64,000 nucleotides of DNA from contig NW_026970922.1 in NCBI RefSeq assembly GCF_963678635.1, forward strand, positions 1 through 64,000, in the 5' to 3' direction. Under the pieces are notes generated by a model. The model searched no databases. It was not told the origin of the DNA and saw nothing but the letters and a program-made list of their open reading frames with translations. Each line of letters starts with the position of its first letter. Position 1 is the first letter of the stretch. Shown here piece after piece: positions 48,001 to 50,891 of this stretch. The position numbers and the translations under genes are program-made. Source of the stretch: Symsagittifera roscoffensis (taxonomy: Eukaryota > Xenacoelomorpha > Acoela > Convolutidae).

Positions 48001-50881
48001 GTTTTAAGACTGGTCGGAACATTATGTGCTGCTTGCACAGTAAGTGGCTATCCTTGTTCCATTTTGTATACTTTTATAATTTTTTTCAATCGTATATTCG
48101 AAAAACTATTTCAAAGATACTGAAAGACAGTCGGAACACATTGAGGCCTTCGCCCTGATACGAGCAGCCTTTTTGAGCTGACTTTCCAAGAAAAGTACGG
48201 AATGTTTGCGCTCCGGGTTTTTTTTTCTCCAGATAAATTTTGATTTTTCACATAATAAGTTTGCAGCCTCTTTTCCAATCAGCCAAAACGTATTGTGCCT
48301 TAAGCTCAAATTTCAAAAAATATTTCACTTGTGATAGTTTTCCGTAAAGTGATGAAGGTTTAAAGATTAACGCGTGAAATGTTTAATGCTATTAAATCAT
48401 AAGCGGAGGTTTAATTAGTCAAAAAAATTGTTCCAAATCGAATCAAGCATCCTACTTTGTCTAATAAATGCTTTGCTTTATGCGAAATGTATAACTTTTT
48501 ACTTAACATTGCGTGGATTTGTGATGGTTTTCAAAAAAAATCTATCAAAAAATATTCCTTTTGTTAAATTTTTTTTGAAAATTTGGAAGCGAACACTACT
48601 TCGTAGAGCTTAGTTCTTCCCCCCCCCCTCACACAAACATAAATTTTATGGTGTAATGAACACCAACATGAATTTTATGGTGTTTTTATAAGGTTTTTAT
48701 GAAGACTAAATATTCTGGTCATAACATAATTAGTCCGTATGTCAATTTTCATAACAATCGAACAATGTGAACAAAACTTTGTTTGTAACACTTCGCAGTT
48801 GGGGAAAAAAGAAAAAGAGCCTAGAGCTTTAACGGCAGTTGGAACATTCAACGCTTCGCCCTGACAAGAGTAGTTTAGTTTGGCTTTCAAAAAATCATTG
48901 AACATCTTACCTCAGTTTAGTTTCGTTACATGTTAAGCTGCTTGAATTTACTTGCGCCTTGACGTTTTAAAATTATGCAAAAAAGTCAATTTTAGAGCGT
49001 TGTAATTCAGTACCGAAGATCGAACTGTGTTTTGAATTGTTTAAATTAAATCATTTTCAAAATGCAAAAGGTAGTAAGCAGATGACAAAATTTTTCTAGA
49101 GTGTTGAGTTAGGAATAGGATGCGCTCATATCCAAACGTAGCAAAAATTATAGATATCAAAGAAAACTTATAAAGATTACAAAAACCAGTTTGGAAGATT
49201 GGCTCTTTGAGATAAACATTTTAAAATTGGGTGGGTAGGCTGTTGAAATTCGTCAAAAAGCTTAAATGTGAGAGATTGCAATTTCCAAGTACTCAAAAAA
49301 CTATCAGAACAAGTCAATTAAAAGTGAACTATTTCTATGGAATCTTGTTGCTTTCATCTTATACAAACTTCTGGTTTGGATCTATGAAAGCTCTTAGTGT
49401 TCAACTCGTTGGTATTTTAGGTTAATGCTACAAAACATTTCCAGATGTCTATATTTTCTACTTCTCTTTTTTTATTGAGACGTCCCCCCTTTGGTACTTT
49501 TAAAGAAATCCATTTTTGGTCGACCGACCCTAAAATTTTTTAAAGGCGCCTTTGGCGCCATATATACTAATTTTGAGGGGGGAGCGCGCGCCGAAAAAAC
49601 GCAATTTTTTGGTTAAAATTTTCCTAAAAACGCGTTTTTTTGGCTTGTTTTTTTTTCGAAATTTTGCCTGCAGTTGAAATTTTGAAATTTTGGCAAAACA
49701 GGGACTTTTAAGTGCTTGGGAGAGCTGGAAAATTAATTTTGTCGACGAAAAAAAAGGTAGACAAATTTTTCGAAAAATTTTTGGAAAATCTGCCCCCCCC
49801 TTCGAGAAAATTCTCAGTAATCACTTGTTCCCGATTAAATGTTTTTCTCTTTCTCTTCATTCTTCTGGCTTTCAAAGAACTGCTGAATATTTATTTATGC
49901 ATGAGGCGGCTTTTTAATCAGTCAATTTTCCTTTTTTACCAAACATTTTTTGACGGAATTTTTTATACCATCTGAAAGACAATTTATCTGAAAATAACAA
50001 TTAAAAGATATTTCACCTATGATCAGTTTTCACAAAAGTATGATAATTTGAACCTGGCGACAATACTTTAAATTGGGCTATTTAGTTCTAAATTAGGATA
50101 TAATTTTTGTTCTATTAAAGCATAAGCAGTAACTAAATCCTTTAATTTGAACAAAAAAATATGCTCTATTTTATGCGTTATCACGCGCAAAATTGATCTT
50201 TGTTGGCAACTTTTCTTTATTGTACGAGGCCCATAGTGCCCTTGAAAAAGGTCGCGACCGGGAAATCGAATATAAATGAATAACAAGGAAATTAGTTAGG
50301 AAAATTTAGGCAGCGAAAATCCAAACAAATTGACTTTTTTTTCATTGAACTAAGAAGCGATGTTTTTTTAACTAGGATTTACATATGACATCATTTTTGT
50401 TTCTCAAAAGTTGGAAACTCAAAGTGCTATATGAGTAAGGGTTATCCTATCTCAAGATTCCGGTTTTGTTTTCCCCCCGGCTGCAAGTTTTCAGCAGTAA
50501 AATTATTGTTCACGTTGTCCAATTGTTATGAAAATTGACATACCGACTAATTAGGCCATGATAAACATATTTGGTCCTCATAACCAACCTTGTAAAACCA
50601 CTCAATACACAAAAAAAATTGATGGCCGTGTGAGGTGTGGGGAAAAGAAAAAGTGTCAAGTTTTCTTTTTGTTTAGGTTCCGCAATGGGTTCAAGTACAT
50701 TTTCCGCTGGCTGCCGTGCGTCAAGTTCCACGGTGAGACGCTGGGTCAAATGGGCGGCCCCAGTCAAGTGGTGATCCGCCAGAAGCAGATGCAGAGAAAC
50801 CGAATTGGAAGAAGGGGAAGGGCAGAGGACACTTTTAACACTAACTGCAACATGCATCGAATCCCACAAAGCAACTTGTGA
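276..50881 (+). CDS. Tachykinin-like class A GPCR gene, seven exons visible, 5' partial
   Basis: This is a seven-transmembrane peptide receptor of the plasma membrane. By family it would bind a neuropeptide outside the cell and signal through G proteins. The exons are 276-543, 24657-24861, 37827-~38102, ~44513-44735, 45005-45130, 46053-46129 and 50677-50881. Their lengths sum to 1380 nt and every junction phase agrees, giving 459 residues plus a stop. Seen landmarks are N1.50 (LVGNS), D2.50 (NLATSD), C3.25, ERH at the DRY site, W4.50, P5.50, Y5.58, FAFTW in TM6 and NPMVY in TM7. The PLQPRLS stretch after TM3, the [11 protein letters not shown] stretch in TM7 and the [14 protein letters not shown] start of the tail are closest to tachykinin receptors. 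The N-terminal extracellular exon or exons lie before the window. Oddities are a Y-to-H change at 3.51, no proline at 6.50, a very short second extracellular loop and a long ICL3. The ligand cannot be inferred. Confidence 0.85.
544..4207. other. Intron 1, first part: no gene seen
   Basis: AT-rich intronic DNA. At 2770-2890 the phrase GCTGATTCAGAGAT recurs two to three times with variations, alongside GATTCAGCA and AATTCAGAG, which suggests an old degraded short repeat. The stretch 1090-1250 is less AT-rich with an open minus-strand frame, but I recognise no product. Confidence 0.5.
4208..4260 (-). mobile_element. Family A 3' end fragment
   Basis: It reads GCTCGTATCAGGGTGACGCC then GAATGTTCCGGCTGC, the reverse complement of the hairpin tail and subterminal repeat of family A. 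The body is missing. Confidence 0.6.
4421..4700 (-). mobile_element. Family C repeat (hAT-like ends), minus orientation
   Basis: It contains, in reverse, the family C hallmarks: GTCGACCAAATTGATTTTC, a poly-purine GGCCAAAAAAGCG block, AAATTGGTTTTTTTTCGGCG and GCGCGCTCACCCCTCAAAAT followed by a TAGTATATTTTGGTGCCAAA segment. It is homologous to 43296-43610 and 49480-49812 in opposite orientation. Confidence 0.6.
5375..6193. mobile_element. Foldback element with GTCGA subrepeats
   Basis: It begins CGGGTCGAGGTGCT and ends with the exact inverted complement AGCACCTCGACCCG. The interior next to both ends is built of degenerate copies of a ~20 bp unit of the form GTCGAAACATAGGTCGAGAA. The open frames here (for example 5384-5596, with repeated SRKSRNIG) are by-products of the repeat. 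No transposase frame is visible. No target-site duplication is clear. Confidence 0.7.
6194..7090. other. Intronic stretch with two short direct copies
   Basis: CTGTAGAGCATTC... continuing to TTGAAG(T)(C/T)GCTGCT occurs at 6630-6681 and again at 6953-7007, about 320 bp apart. At 7045-7090 there is a family C fragment (CAATTTTTTGGTCAAAATCT). Nothing else is recognised. Confidence 0.5.
7317..7820 (+). mobile_element. Family A copy, diverged
   Basis: The 5' end is ATTGTTCCAATTTT. The body has the diagnostic TATTAACGCGTGAGCGGAG and CAAATTGGTTGAAGGAAGCT blocks. The tail reads GGCAGTCTGAACATTCAGGG...GCGAGCAGTCTT. It is more diverged than 15382 or 37016. Confidence 0.75.
8450..8907 (+). mobile_element. 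Family A copy, 5' truncated
   Basis: It starts in the CTCGGGGTG block and runs through TTTCGACTTTTTAACTAGCC to a tail with GCAGTCGGAATATTCCCG and GACACGAGCAGTTTTG. The first ~35 bp of the element are absent or unrecognisable. Confidence 0.7.
8985..9262 (-). mobile_element. Family C-like block
   Basis: It shows minus-orientation family C features: ATCAAATTGATTTTCAGAAC, the GGGCAGTTTTTGAAAAAAAG block, TTTTGACCAAAAATATTGCC and CCCACTCTCCTCGCAAAATT. It is repeated in copy 2 at about 12167-12444. Confidence 0.5.
10666..11169 (+). mobile_element. Family A copy in duplication copy 2
   Basis: This is the counterpart of 7317-7820 at offset 3349 and is near-identical to it. Confidence 0.75.
11632..12089 (+). 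mobile_element. Family A copy (5' truncated) in duplication copy 2
   Basis: This is the counterpart of 8450-8907 at offset 3182 and is near-identical to it. Confidence 0.7.
13623..15114. other. Intron 1 stretch, no gene seen
   Basis: Apart from the small element at 14344-14496 I see only AT-rich intronic sequence. The opening GGAGGGGGGAGGCGTCCGCT with CCGCTACTGC repeated resembles an end of family C. Confidence 0.4.
14344..14496. mobile_element. Small terminal-inverted-repeat element (~153 bp)
   Basis: The left end is ACCAGCCGAATTATAAACCA and the right end TTTATACTTCGGCTGGT. The terminal arms are inverted complements, and each arm holds two spaced copies of the CCGAA/TTCGG core. There is no coding capacity. 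It looks like a MITE. No second copy was noticed in this window. Confidence 0.6.
15115..15911 (+). mobile_element. 5'-extended family A element, copy 1
   Basis: A full family A element (15382-15911) starts TTGTTCCGACTTTCGATACG and ends GATACGAGCAGTCTTG. It is preceded by ~267 bp that are also found, in the same relation, next to the minus-strand family A copy ending at 22002 (mirror segment 22003-22270). Similarity stops at ATTTTATCAAAACTCGAGC on the left and exactly at the element's 3' end on the right. The unit therefore behaves as one longer element. Confidence 0.75.
15912..19330. other. Intron 1 stretch with repeat fragments only
   Basis: It includes fragments resembling the inner 3' end of family A in minus orientation (TTCCGACTGCC at 16522 and 16599), a 20-bp tandem duplicate (ATGTTTTTATAAGAG at about 16558 and 16578), a family C-like block at about 18295-18600 and a family A tail at 18613-18656. 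No coding exon is recognised. Confidence 0.45.
18613..18656 (+). mobile_element. Family A 3' end fragment
   Basis: It reads GGTCAGAACTAGCAGGGTT, then CCGCCCTGATACGAGCAGTT, which is the subterminal repeat and hairpin tail without the body. Confidence 0.5.
19331..19855 (+). mobile_element. Family A, near full length
   Basis: The 5' end is TTGTTCCGACTTCGTAACG and the 3' end is CAGGGCTTCGCCCTGATACG then AACAGTCTTG. It lies 54 bp from, and tail-to-tail with, the minus-strand copy starting at 19910. Confidence 0.85.
20040..21594. mobile_element. Large family B element (1.55 kb), non-coding
   Basis: The ends are ATTACGAGGCCAAATTGTGC and GCACAGTTTGGCCTCGTAAT, a long terminal inverted repeat shared with four ~201 bp relatives. 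Inside, GTGGATTCCGCAA-type units cluster at 20258-20345 and inverted at 21245-21400. The centre (20514-21115) has about four tandem units of ~120-165 bp, each carrying GTATTTGGGATT facing AATCCCAAATAC. No transposase frame is visible. Confidence 0.85.
20514..21115. repeat. Tandem units with hairpin-forming TATTTGGGATT boxes
   Basis: The phrase (GG)TTGAGAGTG...ACAGCATATCG(C)CAAATTA...CAGTATTTGGGATT recurs at about 20550, 20672, 20841 and 21005. It is usually followed by ATCGATCCCAAATACTG, so each unit can fold into a stem-loop. This is internal to the large family B element. Confidence 0.75.
22271..23117. other. Intron 1 stretch, no gene seen
   Basis: Nothing beyond AT-rich sequence. TATTTTGATTT/CAAATTTATATTTTG phrases recur loosely around 22690-22770. 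Confidence 0.4.
23118..23643 (-). mobile_element. Family A, near full length
   Basis: It starts CAAAACTGCTCGTATCAAGG and ends TTTCGTATCGAAAGTCGGAA then CAA (minus-strand element). It is moderately diverged. Confidence 0.85.
23644..24656. other. End of intron 1
   Basis: It contains a family C-like scrap at 24080-24125 and, at 24136-24205, a short array of the palindromic phrase GGAATAATTTTCCAC / CCGCTGGAATAATATTCC. It ends with the acceptor of the TM3 exon. Confidence 0.5.
24136..24205. repeat. Short palindromic array
   Basis: GGAATAAT(A/T)TTCC units are repeated about four times, separated by ACAG or GCT. Each unit is self-complementary. Confidence 0.6.
24657..24861 (+). CDS. GPCR exon: rest of TM3, ICL2, TM4, start of ECL2
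   Basis: The acceptor is TTTTTTTAATTTACAG at 24641-24656 and the donor is GG|GTAAGC after 24861. Joined to the first exon, C3.25 and the arginine of ICYERH are exactly 25 residues apart, as required for 3.25 to 3.50, so the splice is very probably correct. The usual DRY/ERY is ERH here. ICL2 contains PLQPRLS, a strong tachykinin-receptor match. TM4 has W4.50 (VAIWTVAI) and a proline near its outer end. MACVPG supplies the ECL2 cysteine for the disulphide with C3.25. The exon ends in phase 2. Confidence 0.85.
24990..25243 (+). mobile_element. Family C repeat
   Basis: It has the hallmarks ACGCCTTGGGCGCCAATATA, TACTAATTTTGAGGGGGAGC, GCGCGTCGAAAAAAAACGC, TTTTGGGTCAAAATTTTCC and the end CTCGAGAAAATACTAGATTC. 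A C13-14 run at about 25206-25218 lies near the end. Confidence 0.65.
25272..25756 (+). mobile_element. Family A, diverged
   Basis: The 5' end is TTGTTCTGATTTTCGAAGAA. The body has TATCAACGCGTAAGCGGC. The tail is TTCAGGGTATTGCCCTGATA then CGAGCAACG. Confidence 0.7.
25937..26462 (+). mobile_element. Family A, near full length
   Basis: The 5' end is TTGTTCCGATTATCGATACG. The tail (GCGGAACATTAAGTGCTTTG, CCCTGATACTAGCAGTCGTG) is diverged. Confidence 0.8.
26463..27929. other. Intron 2 stretch with a 34-bp triplicate
   Basis: GTAGATTCCATGTATAATGCC starts at 27041, 27075 and 27109 (34-bp period, three copies, 27037-27140). A short (TA) run lies at about 26506-26521. The frame at 27458-27697 is open but shows no recognisable product. 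Confidence 0.6.
27037..27140. repeat. 34-bp tandem repeat, three copies
   Basis: Three successive units contain GTAGATTCCATGTATAATGC, differing at one or two positions each. Confidence 0.85.
27930..28360 (-). mobile_element. Family A lacking its 3' tail
   Basis: The body is in minus orientation from the T-rich segment to the intact start TTTCGTATCGAAAGTCGGAA then CAA. The ~100 bp with the subterminal repeat and hairpin are missing. Confidence 0.8.
28361..29957. other. Intron 2 stretch, foldback at 29179-29243
   Basis: ATCTACTTAACAATTGCTCC pairs with TAATTGTTAAGTAGAT across a T/A/G-rich centre (29179-29243). The related phrases ACTTAAAAATTGCCCTCCC (29043) and ACTTCAGAATTGCCACCCC (29072) lie upstream, so this is probably a decayed foldback repeat. 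Nothing else is recognised. Confidence 0.5.
29958..30030. repeat. (TA)n microsatellite
   Basis: About 35 uninterrupted TA dinucleotides. The apparent poly-(Ile-Tyr) frame across it is not a gene. Confidence 0.95.
30031..30229 (+). mobile_element. Short family C element with both ends
   Basis: It starts GGGGCGGATTTAGGGGC directly after the (TA)n tract and ends GAGAAAATTCTGAAACCGCC then ACTG. The interior contains AAATCAATTTGGTCGACTTA and TTTTATCCGCCCCC. These ends resemble the CAGNGGCGGAT termini often seen in hAT-type MITEs. Confidence 0.6.
30308..30507. other. Assembly gap, 200 N
   Basis: Exactly 200 N, so probably a placeholder length. The sequence resumes in the middle of a family A element, suggesting that the assembly broke in this repeat. 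Frames drawn through it are meaningless. Confidence 0.98.
30508..30723 (+). mobile_element. Family A, 3' half after the gap
   Basis: It begins TTATTTGCCATAATTGG and continues to the intact tail CAGGGCTTCGCCCTGATACG then AGCAGTCTTG. The 5' half is lost in the N gap. Confidence 0.85.
30724..32815. other. Intron 2 stretch with a 121-bp tandem duplicate
   Basis: No exon recognised. It contains the duplicate at 31920-32161 and a family C-like end at about 32399-32500 (CCGTTCCCCGAAAAAATGGG, AAATCTGCCCCTGC). Confidence 0.5.
31920..32161. repeat. 121-bp exact tandem duplication
   Basis: The unit starting GATAGTGTAAAATTAAGTAG at 31920 is repeated at 32041 with no difference that I can see. Confidence 0.95.
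32815..33291 (+). mobile_element. Family A, first bases truncated
   Basis: It starts at AATAACGGAATATTTGTGC (the TTGTTCCGAC end is missing) and runs to GTCGGAACATTCAGGGCTTT then GCCCTGATACGAACAG. Confidence 0.8.
33292..34742. other. Intron 2 stretch, no gene seen
   Basis: AT-rich. The phrase TTGTAAGAAATTGTAAGATTC with TTTTGGTCAACATGG (34470-34545) resembles 24475-24540, so it may be an old dispersed repeat. Confidence 0.4.
34743..34944. mobile_element. Family B short element (~200 bp)
   Basis: The ends are CATTACGAGGCCAAACTG and ACAACTTGGCCTCGTA. It is non-coding and the right end is slightly decayed. Confidence 0.75.
34945..36187. other. Intron 2 stretch, small tandem duplicate
   Basis: AATGGCTGGAAAACTTTTGAAA occurs twice in succession around 35200-35252 (27-28 bp unit). 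Nothing else is recognised. Confidence 0.5.
36188..36661 (-). mobile_element. Family A lacking its 3' hairpin tail
   Basis: It begins in GGAGCAGTAATAACATTT and ends TTTCGTATCGAAAGTGGGAA then CA. As at 27930, the subterminal repeat and hairpin are absent. Confidence 0.8.
37016..37538 (+). mobile_element. Family A, full length
   Basis: This is a good reference copy. The start is TTGTTCCGACTTTCGATACG with hairpin ACTTTCG-ATA-CGAAAGT. The end is GGCAGTCGGAACATTCAGGG with hairpin CAGGGC-TTC-GCCCTG and then ATACGAGCAGTCTTG. It lies 288 bp upstream of the TM5 exon acceptor. Confidence 0.9.
37827..38102 (+). CDS. GPCR exon: TM5 and first part of ICL3
   Basis: The acceptor is TTTGTTTCTAG at 37816-37826. 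The single base G completes the phase-2 codon of the previous exon. TM5 reads [19 protein letters not shown], with P5.50 and, eight residues on, Y5.58. After RSQLWNERD the protein becomes a polar, glycine/serine/cysteine-rich third intracellular loop ([11 protein letters not shown] near the end). The 3' end is uncertain. AG|GTCAAC after 38102 and TG|GTACTC after 38135 are both in the phase (2) needed for the next exon, and both are weak donors. The frame stays open to 38244, so its end is not proof of exon extent. Confidence 0.75.
38731..38931. mobile_element. Family B short element (201 bp)
   Basis: The ends are CATGTTTACGTGGTCAAACT and GCTTGACCTCGTAATG. The left end is diverged. It contains GTGGATTCCGCGC like its relatives. 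Confidence 0.7.
39215..39741 (-). mobile_element. Family A, near full length
   Basis: It starts CAAGACTGCTCGTATCAGGG and ends TTACTTTCGTATCGAACAA. It has lost AAGTCG from the 5' hairpin/terminal repeat. Confidence 0.85.
39742..40453. other. Intron 3 stretch with family A tails
   Basis: There are tail-like fragments at 39978-40045 (CCTTAAAAGGCATTTGGAAT) and 40339-40378 (AAGCCCTGGCCCTGATAAAA then GCAGTC). No exon is recognised. Confidence 0.45.
40454..40962 (+). mobile_element. Family A, diverged
   Basis: The start is TGTTCTGACTTTCCACACTT. The body has TATTTACGCGTAAGCGGAG. The tail is AAAGCTTTGCCCTGATACGA then GCAGTC. Confidence 0.7.
40963..42043. other. Intron 3 stretch, no gene seen
   Basis: AT-rich. 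The direct repeat ACCATTAAAACCATTAAAAC lies at 41389-41409. No supported feature. Confidence 0.4.
42044..42247. mobile_element. Family B short element, decayed
   Basis: The left end is CATTACGAGGACAGATTGTG and the right end ACACCGTTTGGCCACAAAATG. The subterminal AAATACTTGTTTCTGGATTTC matches the family. Confidence 0.6.
42354..42785 (-). mobile_element. Family A, heavily degraded
   Basis: Recognisable blocks are GACAAGACTGCCTGATG, CGCTATACCAAGTACAAAGT, TCTTACGCGTTAATAAG, CGCGCGTTAATTGTTCCAAA and CCAAAAATCGCTAGTCAAAC, in the order of a minus-strand family A. Confidence 0.55.
43130..43187 (+). mobile_element. Family A 3' end fragment
   Basis: It contains CAGGGCTTTGCACTGATACA then AGCAGTCCTG, a hairpin tail. 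The preceding ~250 bp may be a decayed body. Confidence 0.45.
43296..43610 (+). mobile_element. Family C repeat
   Basis: It has GGCGCCTTTGGCACCAATAT, TTTTGAGGGAAAAGCGCGCG, CAATTTTTTGGTCAAAATTT, GTGATTTGGGAGAGCTCAGA and the end CTTGATCTGCCCCTG. Confidence 0.7.
43950..44146. mobile_element. MITE-like element with ~70-bp inverted arms
   Basis: The outer ends GTATTTAGACAA and TTGTCTAAATAC are perfect 12-bp inverted repeats. The arms continue imperfectly through ACTCGT / ACGAGT, GACAAATACT / AGTATTTGTC and TTAACCAATCAGAAT / ATTCTGATTGGTTA. The centre is AT-rich. It is non-coding, and I noticed no second copy here. Confidence 0.75.
44513..44735 (+). CDS. GPCR exon: second part of ICL3 up to the base of TM6
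   Basis: The frame runs through [16 protein letters not shown] and a Gly/Cys stretch ([11 protein letters not shown]) to KIKAKRK, which matches the basic segment just before TM6 in tachykinin receptors. The donor is AAG|GTGAAA after 44735, in phase 0. That joins cleanly to LLQLVVML of the next exon 269 bp downstream. The acceptor is less sure. AACAG at 44508-44512 is in phase with the preceding exon, and TGTAG a few codons later is also in phase. Composition is visibly less AT-rich than the surrounding intron. This loop is unusually long for the family and has no motif I recognise beyond the KAKRK junction. Confidence 0.7.
45005..45130 (+). CDS. GPCR exon: TM6 and ECL3
   Basis: The exon has 42 codons in phase 0 on both sides. 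The acceptor is CTAATCGCAGAG, using the second of two adjacent AGs. The donor is AAG|GTAAGA after 45130. TM6 reads [20 protein letters not shown]6.44 and W6.48 are present (FAFTW), but the usual cysteine before W6.48 is threonine and P6.50 is phenylalanine. ECL3 is [14 protein letters not shown]. Other frames of this exon are also open, but only this one continues KAKRK from the previous exon into [11 protein letters not shown] of the next. Confidence 0.82.
45131..46052. other. Intron 5, with one family E element
   Basis: This is the intron between the TM6 and TM7 exons. It holds a G9-10 run near 45340 and the family E element at 45417-45815. The rest is unremarkable. Confidence 0.6.
45417..45815 (+). 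mobile_element. Family E element (architecture like family A)
   Basis: The 5' end is TTGTTCCGACCATTTGAAAA with hairpin CCATTT/AAATGG. Near the 3' end ATGGTCGGAATATTC (inverted to the start) is followed by hairpin CTGTGC-TACTT-GCACAG and then TAAATGGCTATCCTTG. The interior contains GAGAAAAACCGGTTTTTGCC. It is non-coding. Confidence 0.65.
46053..46129 (+). CDS. GPCR exon: TM7 with NPxxY
   Basis: The acceptor is CTTTTCTCCTGTCTTCAG at 46035-46052 and the donor is AC|GTGAGT after 46129. It encodes [20 protein letters not shown] and a few more residues (CSLNA). N7.49, P7.50 and Y7.53 are all present. The stretch from WLAMS to NPxxYC is the best family match in the gene and is tachykinin-receptor-like. 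The exon ends in phase 2 right after the helix 7/8 turn. In the human neurokinin-1 receptor gene the last intron lies at about this place, which is family knowledge and not something seen here. Confidence 0.9.
46600..46935 (+). mobile_element. Family C repeat
   Basis: It has AAAGGCGCCTTCGAAGCCAA, TATATACTAAATTTGAGGGG, GTGATTTGGGAGAGATCAAA and AATTTGGTCGACCTAAAAAA. Confidence 0.65.
47178..47480 (+). mobile_element. Family A 5' part, diverged
   Basis: It runs from TGTCTGAATATTTTTCC through GAACGTGACGGAGTATTTGG and TGGGGGCTTAAAGATTGCCA to AACGCATGAGCGGCAATTTA. The 3' half is replaced by a family E element. Confidence 0.6.
47505..48056 (+). mobile_element. Family E element, 5' end unclear
   Basis: The interior AGAAAAACCGGTTTAAAATT matches the copy at 54133. 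The 3' end is GACTGGTCGGAACATTATG, then a TGTGC-TGCTT-GCACA hairpin, then GTAAGTGGCTATCCTTG. Confidence 0.6.
48121..48888 (+). mobile_element. Family A remnants: a tail followed by a diverged copy
   Basis: At 48121-48170 there is a lone tail (ACAGTCGGAACACATTGAGG, GCCCTGATACGAGCAGCC). From about 48180 a decayed body (AAGTACGGAATGTTTGCGC, AATCATAAGCGGAGGTTTAA) runs to a second tail near 48835-48888 (GCAGTTGGAACATTCAACGC). Confidence 0.55.
49480..49812 (+). mobile_element. Family C repeat
   Basis: It has AAGGCGCCTTTGGCGCCATA, TTTTGAGGGGGGAGCGCGCG, CAATTTTTTGGTTAAAATTT, GTGCTTGGGAGAGCTGG and the end CCCCTTCGAGAAAATTCTC. Confidence 0.7.
50677..50881 (+). CDS. GPCR last exon: helix 8 and cytoplasmic tail, stop
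   Basis: The acceptor is TTTTCTTTTTGTTTAG before 50677. The first base completes a Thr codon and the frame then reads [17 protein letters not shown], the typical amphipathic helix 8 (F8.50 in FRNGF) followed by a cysteine in the usual palmitoylation position. The remaining tail is basic and Gln/Arg/Asn-rich ([16 protein letters not shown]) and ends HRIPQSNL with TGA at 50879-50881. No PDZ-type terminus is evident. The ATG upstream at 50558 belongs to the intron. Confidence 0.88.
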
Positions 50882-50885
50882 CTAA

Positions 50886-50891
50886 AATAAA
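50886..50891 (+). promoter_or_regulatory. Possible polyadenylation signal of the GPCR gene
   Basis: AATAAA begins 4 nt after the stop codon. A pyrimidine/GT-containing stretch follows. In AT-rich DNA the hexamer is common (others at 51125-51135), so only its position supports it. If used, the 3' UTR would be very short. Confidence 0.4.

Larger units (their letters stand above)
46130..50676. other. Intron 6 outline
   Basis: The last intron is filled mainly with the family C, A and E elements listed separately. A weak family A-like body lies at 49915-50140 (TTTTTGACGGAATTTTTTAT, AAAAGATATTTCACCTATGA). No additional exon is recognised. Confidence 0.6.
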
